NCBI RefSeq assembly: GCF_030282845.1 | Contig: NZ_JASTWE010000001.1 | Span: forward strand, 1 to 64,000 | Source: Pseudodesulfovibrio pelocollis | GTDB lineage: Bacteria; Desulfobacterota; Desulfovibrionia; Desulfovibrionales; Desulfovibrionaceae | DNA length: 64,000 nucleotides | Direction of reading: 5' to 3' | Part shown: piece after piece, positions 56,024-64,000 of the stretch | Layout: each line of letters starts with the position of its first letter | Numbering within the stretch: the stretch's first letter is position 1 | Made by a program: the position numbers and the translations under genes | The notes under the pieces: generated by a model | The model's input: the letters and a program-made list of their open reading frames with translations, nothing else | Told to the model about the DNA's origin: nothing | Databases searched by the model: none

Positions 56024-57304
56024 ATGAAATACGTCATCATAGGCAACGGCATCGCCTCCATCGGAGCCATCGAGGGCATCCGCAAGGTCGATGCGGCAAG
56101 CGAGATTCTGGTCATCGGAGCCGAGGATTCCCCGGCCTACGGGCGTCCCCTCATCTCCTACCTGCTGGCGGGCAAGATCGGCCCGGACAGGCTCGCGCTG
56201 CGGCCTGCGGAATTTTACGAGAAGAGCAACGTCACCCTCAAGCTCGGCACCACGGTCACGGCCATCGACACCGAGGCCAAAACCGTGACCACCGACGCGG
56301 GGGAAACCATCGGCTACGAGAACCTGCTCATCGCCACCGGCGGCATCCCGTTCACCCCGCCCATTCCCGGGGCCGATGGGCCGGACGTCTACAACTTCAC
56401 CAATCTGGCCCATGCCCAGACCCTCATCTCCAAGGCCCGCGAGATCAAGCGGGCCGTGGTCATCGGCGGCGGGCTCATCGGCCTCAAGGCGGGCGAGTCG
56501 CTCTTTGACCGGGGCGTGGAGGTGACCATCCTCGAACTCTCGCCGCGCATCTTGAGCCTCGCCTTTGACGAAAACGCGGCATCCCTCGCGGGCGGCAGGC
56601 TGGCCGAGGTGGGCCTGGCCGTGCGTTGCGGGGTGTCGGCCAAGGAAATCCAGCGCGACAGCGCGGGCAACCTCAAGGGCGTGCACCTGACCGATGGCGA
56701 CTTCCTCCAGACCGACGTGGTGGTCATCGCCATCGGCGTGGTGCCCAACTACGGGCTGGCCAAGGAATCCGGCCTCGAGGTGGACCGGGGCATCAAGGTG
56801 GACGACCACATGCGCGCCAGCGCGCCGGGCGTGTTCGCGGCGGGCGACGTGGCCCAGGCCAGGGACCTGCTCTACGGCGACGACCGGGTCATCCCCATCT
56901 GGACCAACGCCTACAACCAGGGGTTTTGCGCGGGCAAGAACATGGCCGGGGCGGATGTCCGCTTCCTGGGCAGCCTGGCCATGAACTCCATCAGCTTCTA
57001 CGGGTTGCCGACCATCTCGGTGGGCATGGTCAACCCGCCCGAGGACGACGCCTCCTACGAGGTGACGGCCGTTCTGGACGAGAAGAAGAAAAGCTATCGC
57101 AAACTCGTGTTCCAGGACGATCACCTCGTGGGCTACGTCCTGGTGGGCGACATCGACATGGCGGGCATGTACACGGCCTTTGTCAAATTCCAGATGCCCA
57201 TCCCCGAGGAGGCGCGCAGGCAACTGGTGGCGGGCGAGCCGGACGTGCTCATGTGGCCCGACGATTTCTTCCAAGAGACGTGGAACCCCGGGACTCCCGA
57301 GTAA
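56024..57304 (+). CDS. NAD(P)/FAD-dependent oxidoreductase
   Basis: 426 residues. FAD-binding IIGNGIASIGAIEG at the N-terminus, a second nucleotide fold VVIGGGLIGLKAGESL near 146, and GVFAAGDVAQA, the pattern of NADH-dependent rubredoxin/nitrite reductase-like flavoproteins. In this cluster it likely oxidises NAD(P)H and passes electrons to the iron-sulfur proteins, replacing GltD. Confidence 0.9.
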   Translation: MKYVIIGNGIASIGAIEGIRKVDAASEILVIGAEDSPAYGRPLISYLLAGKIGPDRLALRPAEFYEKSNVTLKLGTTVTAIDTEAKTVTTDAGETIGYENLLIATGGIPFTPPIPGADGPDVYNFTNLAHAQTLISKAREIKRAVVIGGGLIGLKAGESLFDRGVEVTILELSPRILSLAFDENAASLAGGRLAEVGLAVRCGVSAKEIQRDSAGNLKGVHLTDGDFLQTDVVVIAIGVVPNYGLAKESGLEVDRGIKVDDHMRASAPGVFAAGDVAQARDLLYGDDRVIPIWTNAYNQGFCAGKNMAGADVRFLGSLAMNSISFYGLPTISVGMVNPPEDDASYEVTAVLDEKKKSYRKLVFQDDHLVGYVLVGDIDMAGMYTAFVKFQMPIPEEARRQLVAGEPDVLMWPDDFFQETWNPGTPE

Positions 57305-57343
57305 GACCCCAGTGTCCCGCACGGGACGAATGGAGACAATAGA

Positions 57344-58441
57344 ATGAAAGCGCCTGAACGATATTATGATTTTCAGAAGGATATTTCCGGCTGCGGAATA
57401 TTCGGCGTCATCCACAAGAAGCGCGGCCTGATTCCCGGCGAGATGCCCATCGCGGCCATGACCTGCATGCACGACCGGGGCAACGGCTTGGGCGGCGGGT
57501 TCGCGGCCTACGGCATCTACCCGGACCACGCTGAAAAATACTGCTTCCACATGATGTGCGACGACGATTCCGCCATCGAGGGGTCCGAGAAGCTGCTGCG
57601 CGCCTATTTCGACCTGCACCACTTCGAGCCCATCCCCACGCGCCGGGTGCTCTCCATTCCCCGGCCGCCCAAGTTCAACCGCTATTTCGTGACCGTGCCC
57701 GAGAAGCCGGTCAACGAGTTCTCCGAACTGCCCGAGGAGGACTACGTGGTGGCCGTGGTCATGAAGATCAACACCTCGGTGCCCGGCGCCTTCGTGGTCT
57801 CAAGCGGCAAGAACATGGGCGCGTTCAAGGGCGTGGGCTATCCCGAGGACATCGCCGACTTCTTCCGCCTGGAGGAATACAGCGCCTATATCTGGACCGG
57901 CCACAACCGTTTTCCCACCAACACCCCGGGCTGGTGGGGCGGGGCGCACCCCTTCACCATCCTCAACTGGTCCATTGTCCACAACGGCGAGATATCGTCC
58001 TACGGCATCAACCGCCGCTACCTGTGCGAGAATGACTACCTGTGCACCATGATGACCGACACCGAGGTGGTGGCCTACGAGCTGGACATGCTCATCCGCA
58101 AGCACGGCCTCTCCTGGGAGATGGCCGCCAAGTGCTTTGCCCCGCCTTTCTGGGACGAGATTGCGCGCATGGACGAGGGCGACAGAGAGCTGTACACCGC
58201 GCTGCGCGCCACCTACGGCCCGGCCATGCTCAACGGGCCCTTCGCCATCCTGGTGGCCGACAACACCCGGCTCATGGGGCTCAACGACCGCATCAAGCTG
58301 CGCCCCCTGCTGGTGGCCGAAAAGGACGACATGGTCTTCATGTGCAGCGAGGAATCGGCCGTGCGCGACGTCTGCCCCGAGCTGGACAGGGTCTGGATGC
58401 CCAAGGCGGGCGAACCGGTTATCGTGGATCTGGAGGGCTAG
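57344..58441 (+). CDS. Glutamate synthase glutaminase (class II amidotransferase) subunit
   Basis: 365 residues. An Ntn amidotransferase domain with SGCGIFGVIHKK, nucleophile Cys17, and the glutamine-binding TGHNRFPTNTPGWWGGAHPF and IVHNGEIS. Because Cys17 is not next to the initiator Met, residues 1-16 must be removed to expose its amino group, as in GltB propeptides. It releases ammonia for the FMN subunit. Standalone version of the N-terminal domain of GltB. Confidence 0.92.
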   Translation: MKAPERYYDFQKDISGCGIFGVIHKKRGLIPGEMPIAAMTCMHDRGNGLGGGFAAYGIYPDHAEKYCFHMMCDDDSAIEGSEKLLRAYFDLHHFEPIPTRRVLSIPRPPKFNRYFVTVPEKPVNEFSELPEEDYVVAVVMKINTSVPGAFVVSSGKNMGAFKGVGYPEDIADFFRLEEYSAYIWTGHNRFPTNTPGWWGGAHPFTILNWSIVHNGEISSYGINRRYLCENDYLCTMMTDTEVVAYELDMLIRKHGLSWEMAAKCFAPPFWDEIARMDEGDRELYTALRATYGPAMLNGPFAILVADNTRLMGLNDRIKLRPLLVAEKDDMVFMCSEESAVRDVCPELDRVWMPKAGEPVIVDLEG

Positions 58442-58442
58442 C

Positions 58443-59201
58443 ATGACCAAGAGAGAGCAGAGGACCCTGGCGGCGGGCCGCACCTACTACAGGCAGTTCA
58501 ACGAGGAGATCCGCGCCCTGGTCCGCGAGGGGGTCACGGATTTCGTCATCAGGGAGTGCAACGGCCAGCGCTATCTGGCCACGGCCCTTGAGGGCGACCT
58601 GACCTTCGACATACACGGCGTGCCCGGCCAGGACCTGGCCGCCTTCATGCGCGGGCCGAAAATCCGCGTGCGCAATAACGCCCAGGACGGCGTGGGCAAC
58701 ACCATGGACGGCGGGCGCATCATCATCGAGGGCCTTGCGGGCGACGTCATCGGCTACGCCATGCGCGGGGGCGAGATATTCATCAAGGGCGACGTCGGCT
58801 ACCGGGTCGGAATCCACATGAAGGCGTACCTCGACCACCAGCCCAAGATAGTGGTCGGCGGCAAGGCCGGGGACTTCCTCGGAGAATATATGGCTGGCGG
58901 AATTATTTTGCTCTTGGGGATGTTTTCTGATAAGCCTGATGCGCCTGTTGCCGGACGGAGTCTGGGCACGGGCATGCATGGCGGCGTGATATATGTCCGC
59001 GGCGAGGTGCCCGAACACCAGCTCGGACCCGGCCTGCACGCGCAGCCCGTGGACTCCGAGGACCTGAAAGTCATCGGTGCCCTGGTCGAGGATTACGCCA
59101 AGGAATTGAAGCTGGACAGCAAGGAAATTATGAGCGAGAACTTCGTCAAAATTCGACCGTTCTCGCATCGGCCCTACGGGAACCTTTACGTTCCCTGCTA
59201 G
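58443..59201 (+). CDS. Glutamate synthase GXGXG-domain subunit (GltB C-terminal domain)
   Basis: 252 residues of right-handed beta-helix with repeated G-x-x-G turns (NTMDGGRIIIEGLAGDVIGYAMRGGEIFIKGDVGYRVG, GKAGDFLGEYMAGGI). In GltB this domain has a structural role between glutaminase and synthase. Its start follows the glutaminase stop by one base. It completes the five-gene split glutamate synthase. Confidence 0.9.
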   Translation: MTKREQRTLAAGRTYYRQFNEEIRALVREGVTDFVIRECNGQRYLATALEGDLTFDIHGVPGQDLAAFMRGPKIRVRNNAQDGVGNTMDGGRIIIEGLAGDVIGYAMRGGEIFIKGDVGYRVGIHMKAYLDHQPKIVVGGKAGDFLGEYMAGGIILLLGMFSDKPDAPVAGRSLGTGMHGGVIYVRGEVPEHQLGPGLHAQPVDSEDLKVIGALVEDYAKELKLDSKEIMSENFVKIRPFSHRPYGNLYVPC

Positions 59202-59246
59202 TCGCTTCGAGACAGTGAAACCCCTTATCCCTTCCCGGGAGGAACC

Positions 59247-59597
59247 ATGTTCTTCGATTCCATAGCCTACGCAATGGCCCCGCCCTCTGGCGGCGGAGAG
59301 TCCGGCGGCCTCGGCGGCATCCTCGGCGGCCCGCTGCCGATGCTGGTGCTCATGTTCGCCATTTTCTACTTCCTGCTCATCAGGCCGCAGCAGAAGAAAC
59401 AAAAAATGCACCGGGCCATGCTCGATTCCCTCAGAAAGGGCGACAAGGTGTGGACCAACGGCGGCATTCTCGGCTCCATCGTCGATATCGACGGCGACAA
59501 CCTCACCATCGAGATCGCCCCCGGTGTCAATGTCGTGATCAAGCGCGGTTTCGTCGCCGACAAGGACGGCGTTTCCGCAGCAGACAACAAGAAGTAG
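59247..59597 (+). CDS. yajC: Preprotein translocase subunit YajC
   Basis: 116 residues. After a short Gly/Pro segment, one membrane helix (about 33-48) and the family motif FYFLLIRPQQKKQKMH, then a soluble SH3-like domain (LRKGDKVWTNGGILGSIVDI). It associates with SecDF. GGGAGG precedes the ATG. Followed by secD and secF. Confidence 0.95.
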   Translation: MFFDSIAYAMAPPSGGGESGGLGGILGGPLPMLVLMFAIFYFLLIRPQQKKQKMHRAMLDSLRKGDKVWTNGGILGSIVDIDGDNLTIEIAPGVNVVIKRGFVADKDGVSAADNKK

Positions 59598-59722
59598 GCT
59601 TGACAGCCGGCAATCCGGACTTCCGTGCGGACCGGACCACGACCGACGTGGCCCGGTCCGCGCTTGTGTTTGTCCACGCCCCTCGCTCCGGCTGCAACGT
59701 GTTCGCATCATAGGGAGTTTTC

Positions 59723-61318
59723 ATGCAGAGTCTGCGCCTAAGAATCTTCACAACCCTGGTCGTTCTGGCCCTTGGACTGGCCTACATGCTGCCGTCCATC
59801 CCCGGCGTCAAGGAATCGCCGCTGGGCGCGCTGCTGCCGGGCGACTCGGTCAGCCTCGGCCTCGACCTCAAGGGTGGCATCCACCTGACGCTGGGCGTCG
59901 ATATGGACACCGCCATGCACAACAACCTCTCGCGTCTGGGCGACGACCTCAGGGCCGCGGCCCGGGACGAGGAGATATTCGTTCTGCGCCCGACCGTGCT
60001 CTCGTCATCCAGGCTGGAGATGGTGTTGATCAAGGGCGATCAAAAGAGCGGCTTTGACTCGGTGATCGACAAATACAGCCCCTTCACCATCGAAGAGACG
60101 CAGAACATGGGCGACGGCAAGGTCAGATACCTTCTCTCCGTCTCCCCCCAGTACCGGGACGAGTTGACCAAGCTGACCATGGATCAGGCCATCAAGACCA
60201 TACGCAACCGCATCGACCAGTTCGGTGTGGCCGAGCCGGACATCCGCCGCCAGCAGGACAACCGCATCCAGGTGCAGTTGCCCGGACTCCAGGACCCGGA
60301 ACGGGCCATCAACATCGTCGGCCAGACCGCCCACCTCGAATTCAAGATGGTGGACGACGCGGCAGACATCGAGAAGGCCCTTGGCGGCGTACTCGCCCCT
60401 GGTCGCGAGCTTTCGACCCTGATCACCACCCACCCGGGCGGCGGCCAGAGCGAATCGCCCATTGTCCTCAGGCGCGAGGCCGTGCTCACTGGTGAATACA
60501 TCACCGATGCCCGCGTGCAACTCGACCAGTGGAACAAGCCCTACGTCGCCATTTCCTTCAACGCCCGCGGCGGCACCATCTTCGCCAACCTGACCGGTGA
60601 GAACGTCAACAAGCGCATGGCCATCGTCCTCGACGGCAAGGTCCACTCGGCCCCGGTCATCCAGGAGCGCATCACTGGCGGCAAGGCGTCCATCACCGGC
60701 AACTTCAGCAACGAAGAGGCGCGCGATCTGGCCGTGGTCCTGCGGGCGGGCTCGCTGCCTGCGCCGGTGGTCATCCTGGAGCAGCGCACGGTCGGCCCCT
60801 CCCTTGGCCAGGAGTCCATCGACAAGGGCGTCACCGCGGCCCTGGTGGGCATGTGCCTCGTACTCGTCTTCATGGTCGTCTATTACGGCTTTGCCGGATT
60901 TGTGGCCGACATCGTGCTGTGCCTGAACATCATGCTGATCATGAGCGGCCTGGCCCTGTTCGGCGCGACCCTGACCCTGCCCGGCATCGCGGGCATCATC
61001 CTGACCATAGGCATGGCCGTGGACGCCAACGTCATCATCTTCGAGCGCATCCGCGAGGAGATGCGACGCGGGCTGACGGTCCGGGCCGCCATCGCGGAAG
61101 GATACGAGCGCGCCACCCTGACCATTCTCGACGCCAACGTGACCACAGTCATCGCGGCGATCATCCTCTACCAGTTCGGAACCGGCCCGGTTCGCGGCTT
61201 TGCCGTCACCCTGACGCTGGGCATCCTCTCGTCGATGTTCACGGCCATCTTCGTGTCGCGCATCTTCTTCGACCTGTACACCAAAAGCCGCTCCGAAACC
61301 GCCAAGCTGAGCATTTAA
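59723..61318 (+). CDS. secD: Protein translocase subunit SecD
   Basis: 531 residues with one N-terminal helix, a large periplasmic part starting GLDLKGGIHLTLGVD, the conserved DxRV-like region IRNRIDQFGVAEPDIRRQ, and five C-terminal helices including GMAVDANVIIFERIREE. It uses the proton motive force to pull substrates out of SecYEG. Nine bases before secF. Confidence 0.97.
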   Translation: MQSLRLRIFTTLVVLALGLAYMLPSIPGVKESPLGALLPGDSVSLGLDLKGGIHLTLGVDMDTAMHNNLSRLGDDLRAAARDEEIFVLRPTVLSSSRLEMVLIKGDQKSGFDSVIDKYSPFTIEETQNMGDGKVRYLLSVSPQYRDELTKLTMDQAIKTIRNRIDQFGVAEPDIRRQQDNRIQVQLPGLQDPERAINIVGQTAHLEFKMVDDAADIEKALGGVLAPGRELSTLITTHPGGGQSESPIVLRREAVLTGEYITDARVQLDQWNKPYVAISFNARGGTIFANLTGENVNKRMAIVLDGKVHSAPVIQERITGGKASITGNFSNEEARDLAVVLRAGSLPAPVVILEQRTVGPSLGQESIDKGVTAALVGMCLVLVFMVVYYGFAGFVADIVLCLNIMLIMSGLALFGATLTLPGIAGIILTIGMAVDANVIIFERIREEMRRGLTVRAAIAEGYERATLTILDANVTTVIAAIILYQFGTGPVRGFAVTLTLGILSSMFTAIFVSRIFFDLYTKSRSETAKLSI

Positions 61319-61327
61319 GGGGACGAT

Positions 61328-62395
61328 ATGGGACTTCAGATAATCAAACCCGGTACGCGCATCGACTTCATCGGCTTAAGGAAGATCGCCTTCGTCCTGT
61401 CGGCCGTGCTCGTGCTGGCCGGTCTGGGCTCGCTGCTCGCCAAGGGCGGCCCTCAATACGGCATCGACTTTGCGGGCGGCATGATCGTCCAGATCAAGGT
61501 GCACAAGGACGTGGAACTGGCCAAGCTCAAGGGAGCGCTGGAAGAGACCCGGCTGCCCGGGCTGATTGTCCAGACCCTGGGCATGGCCGATGACCACGAA
61601 TACCTCCTGCGCACTTCAAGCTCGGACATCTCCTCGCAGCAGGTGCGGACCATGGTGGCCGACGCCCTGGCCGGGCCTCTGGGCGAGGGCGGATACGAAA
61701 TCCAACGCCTGGAAATGGTCGGCCCCAAGGTGGGCGCGGACCTGCGCGCCCACGCCCTGGAAGCGCTGTTCTACGCCGTGCTGATCATCGCGGTGTACAT
61801 CTCCGGGCGCTTCGAGCAGCGCTGGACCGTGGCCGCCATCATGGCCGCCGCCCTGGGCGGGAGCATCTACGGCATCGGCCTGCTCGGGCTCGACATGGGC
61901 TGGCTCATCGTCATGGCCATGCTCATCACCGTGGGGCTGTGCTGGTACCTCAAGCTCAATTACGCCCTAGGGGCGGTGGTCGCGCTCATCCATGACGTGG
62001 CCATCACCGTGGGCGTGTTCTCGATCCTGGGCAAGGAGTTCGACCTGACCATCATCGCCGCGCTCCTGACCATCATCGGCTACTCCCTCAACGACACCAT
62101 CATCGTCTTCGACCGCATCCGCGAGAACACGCGGGCGCAGCAGGACCCCCGGCGGTTCCGCTCCATCATCAACGAGAGCATCAACCAGACCCTGTCGCGC
62201 ACCCTCATGACCTCGCTGACCACCCTCATGGTGGTGGCCTGCCTGTTCGTGCTGGGCGGCAGCGTCATCCACGACTTCGCCCTGGCCCTGCTCATCGGCA
62301 TCGGGGTCGGCACCTACTCCTCCATCTTCGTGGCCAGCCCCATCCTCATGGGCTTTGGCCCCTCGATGGTGGCGGAGGGCGAAGGCCAGGCCTAG
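61328..62395 (+). CDS. secF: Protein translocase subunit SecF
   Basis: 355 residues; IDFIGLRK at the start, YGIDFAGGMIVQIK in the first periplasmic stretch and GYSLNDTIIVFDRIREN in the membrane part, as in SecF. Six helices. It pairs with SecD. Followed by a terminator. Confidence 0.97.
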   Translation: MGLQIIKPGTRIDFIGLRKIAFVLSAVLVLAGLGSLLAKGGPQYGIDFAGGMIVQIKVHKDVELAKLKGALEETRLPGLIVQTLGMADDHEYLLRTSSSDISSQQVRTMVADALAGPLGEGGYEIQRLEMVGPKVGADLRAHALEALFYAVLIIAVYISGRFEQRWTVAAIMAAALGGSIYGIGLLGLDMGWLIVMAMLITVGLCWYLKLNYALGAVVALIHDVAITVGVFSILGKEFDLTIIAALLTIIGYSLNDTIIVFDRIRENTRAQQDPRRFRSIINESINQTLSRTLMTSLTTLMVVACLFVLGGSVIHDFALALLIGIGVGTYSSIFVASPILMGFGPSMVAEGEGQA

Positions 62396-62415
62396 GCCAA
62401 CATCGCACACACCCC

Positions 62416-62452
62416 AAGGGGGAAGGGCCGCTTGGTCCTTCCCCTTTTTTTT
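62416..62452 (+). terminator. Rho-independent terminator after secF
   Basis: ggggaagg (about 62419-62426) pairs with ccttcccc, followed by at least eight T. Confidence 0.85.
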
Positions 62453-62524
62453 CTTTTGGTCTTGACCTGTTGCGAAGAACCCCGAGACTCCCTGCCCGGC
62501 AGGGGGCGCAGCCCAGACGACGTG

Positions 62525-62556
62525 AAAAAGCCCCTCCGGCATGTCGCCGAAGGGGC
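62525..62556 (-). terminator. Rho-independent terminator after adk
   Basis: gcccctccggc/gccgaaggggc stem with one mismatch and a 5-base loop; five T follow on the minus strand. Confidence 0.82.
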
Positions 62557-62580
62557 CGATACAGTCTGTGTCTGATCGAA

Positions 62581-63249
62581 CTAGACGAGCTTGCTCATCA
62601 GGTATTCCTTGATGGCGGTGATGGAATCCTCGCCGTCAAGCTCGATGTACTTGAAGCCGCCGTCCTTCATGTTCTTGTAGAAGTTGCAGGCGGCCATGGT
62701 GCCGGTCTTGTCGTCGTAGTAGATGTCGTGGCGCTGGTCGATGGCTGCCGCGTCCTGGTCGTCCTGGCGGGCGGAGAGGGCGCCACCACAGACACGGCAC
62801 TTGTCGCCGTCAGGGGCGATGGCCGGGATGCCGACGTTGTTGGGGTGATTGGGATTGTTTTCACACAGGCGGCGACCCATGATCCGGGCCTTAGCGATCT
62901 CGCGGGGCAGCTTGATCTCGATGACGTAGTCGAGCTTCTCGCCGCTTTTCTGCAGGGATTCCCAGAGTTTTTCGCCCTGGACCAGGGAGCGGGGGAAGCC
63001 GTCGAGCAGCCAGCCGTTCTTGTCGGAGCTTGCCAGGACATCGAGGACCATGGGGATGGTGATGTCATCGGGAACCAGCTCGCCCTTGTTGATGTATTCC
63101 TTGGCCTTCATGCCCAGCTCGGTGCCGCCGCCGATATGCTTGCGGAAGATGGCACCGGACTCGATGTGATCCAGGCCGTACTTGTCCCTGGCCAGGGTGC
63201 CTTGGGTGCCTTTACCGGAGCCGTTGGGGCCGAAAATCAGAATATTCAT
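62581..63249 (-). CDS. adk: Adenylate kinase
   Basis: 222 residues. P-loop GPNGSGKGT (7-15), SGAIFRKHI, GWLLDGFPRS and the LID region with CRVCGG and further ligands that may bind zinc. It interconverts AMP+ATP and 2 ADP. ATG 63249 is preceded by AGGAGG. The form resembles deltaproteobacterial Adk more than E. coli Adk. Confidence 0.94.
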   Translation of the reverse strand: MNILIFGPNGSGKGTQGTLARDKYGLDHIESGAIFRKHIGGGTELGMKAKEYINKGELVPDDITIPMVLDVLASSDKNGWLLDGFPRSLVQGEKLWESLQKSGEKLDYVIEIKLPREIAKARIMGRRLCENNPNHPNNVGIPAIAPDGDKCRVCGGALSARQDDQDAAAIDQRHDIYYDDKTGTMAACNFYKNMKDGGFKYIELDGEDSITAIKEYLMSKLV

Positions 63250-63343
63250 GGAAACTCCTCCTGGTGATGAATCGCTATGCCGCACTGGCGGCAAGTACAT
63301 TGTGCAAAAGATCACATGCTTTTATACCGCGCAACCGTGGAAG

Positions 63344-64000
63344 TCAATGCTTGGCGGAGAAAACCACTCCAGAACCAGTGACAACGGCCGTCTTTTCGCC
63401 GGGAAACTGGAAGAGCGCGCCCGTGCGCCGATCCTGCCACGCCCGGTCAAGGGCAAAGAGGGTGTCGGCCAGCGCCTGCCCCGGGCCGAGACGGTCCAGC
63501 GCCGCCTTGTACAGGCGCAGCCGCAGGGCGCGATGAGCAACGGCCAGGGTCGCATCCGGGATATGCTCGCCCACTGCGGCGGTCTGGCCCGACCAGTAGT
63601 CGCGATCGGCCTCGGCCACCCGCCACAGCCGGGCCATGGAGTCGAGAAAGTTGGGGTTTTCGCGCAGAAGCAGGGGCATGAGGGAGGCGCGCATGCGGTT
63701 TCGCGACCAGCGCTGGTCCGCATTGGTGGCGTCCTCGCGCCAGGGGACGCCGAGGTCTGTCAGGAAACCGACCAGTTCGGCCTTGGGGGTCAGGAGCAGG
63801 GGGCGCAGCAGGCGACGGGTGTCGTCACGTCCGGGCATGCCCGCCAGTCCGGGCCAGGCAGTGCCCCGGGCCAGCCGCATGAGCACGTCCTCGGCCAGGT
63901 CGTCCAGATGATGCCCAAGGACCACGAAATCCACCCCGTGGTCGGTCAGGACATCGGCATACAGGGCGTAGCGGGCTTCGCGCCCGGCCTCTTCGATCCC
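63344..64000 (-). CDS. tilS: tRNA(Ile)-lysidine synthase TilS, 5' part outside the window
   Basis: The frame stays open to position 64000, so the N-terminus with the SGGxDS P-loop is missing. The visible 218 residues start EEAGREARYALYADV and include VLGHHLDDLAEDVLMRLARG, RPLL and WREDATNAD, which fit the N-type ATP pyrophosphatase domain of TilS, then a C-terminal region. TilS converts C34 of tRNA-Ile(CAU) to lysidine. It lies 94 bases upstream of adk. Confidence 0.88.
   Translation of the reverse strand, partial: GIEEAGREARYALYADVLTDHGVDFVVLGHHLDDLAEDVLMRLARGTAWPGLAGMPGRDDTRRLLRPLLLTPKAELVGFLTDLGVPWREDATNADQRWSRNRMRASLMPLLLRENPNFLDSMARLWRVAEADRDYWSGQTAAVGEHIPDATLAVAHRALRLRLYKAALDRLGPGQALADTLFALDRAWQDRRTGALFQFPGEKTAVVTGSGVVFSAKH

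Overview
The window is a stretch of GC-rich (roughly 60-65 percent by eye) bacterial chromosome, most probably from a sulfate reducer of the Desulfovibrionaceae (Desulfovibrio / Pseudodesulfovibrio type). The reasons are the rpoN-hpf-ptsN-rapZ-mannose-PTS cluster fused to an Lpt/Kdo operon, a split 'archaeal-type' glutamate synthase with its own ferredoxin and FAD subunits, a PxxKW cysteine-rich protein, a probable selenoprotein, and heavy use of alternative start codons. Most of it is housekeeping core genome; assignments are from reading sequence only, with no database search.

Left edge (1-2505): a small AT-rich islet sits against tRNA-Ser(CGA). A copy of the tRNA 3' end is repeated at 62-81, bounding about 2.3 kb. 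The only gene inside is a C5-cytosine methyltransferase joined in frame to a BsuBI/PstI-type restriction endonuclease, with a good internal ribosome binding site exactly at the domain junction.

2.8-4.1 kb (minus): tadA and purQ. 4.26-14.66 kb (plus): one long run pyrG-kdsA-kdsC-lptC-lptA-lptB-rpoN-hpf-ptsN-rapZ-EIIA-EIIB-EIIC, joining CTP and Kdo supply, LPS export, sigma-54, ribosome hibernation and a regulatory PTS. The EIIC gene is out of frame by one base at a T9 run. ppaC (Mn pyrophosphatase) follows with its own terminator. 15.9-28.3 kb (minus): dapA, a UshA-like protein with an in-frame UGA (CxxU, probable selenocysteine), an HU/IHF protein, a MinD/FlhG ATPase, a diguanylate cyclase, prfB with the programmed +1 frameshift, lnt, corC, mnmG, an M20 hydrolase, a PxxKW protein, mtnP and apt.

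28.4-37.7 kb (plus): rsmA, HU, a 57-residue membrane peptide, then a macromolecular-synthesis operon rpsU-yqeY-mutS2-dnaG-rpoD, and cbiB. 37.7-53.5 kb (minus): a HEFTH-motif membrane protein, proC, ndk, a three-gene ABC importer, fliM (possible sigma-54 promoter), a divergent polysaccharide deacetylase, ctpA, an EnvC-like factor, an unusual endonuclease III homologue, prmA, a small unknown gene, an argD-type aminotransferase, dut, and a Na+/solute symporter with a 48-residue accessory peptide. Upstream of the symporter is a Phe-rich 29-residue leader peptide followed by a terminator, which looks like phenylalanine attenuation.

54-62.4 kb (plus): the five-gene split glutamate synthase set, then yajC-secD-secF. 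62.6-64 kb (minus): adk and the 3' part of tilS, cut by the window end. The points most worth following are the methylase/endonuclease fusion, the Phe leader/symporter unit, the CxxU protein and the EIIC slippery run.
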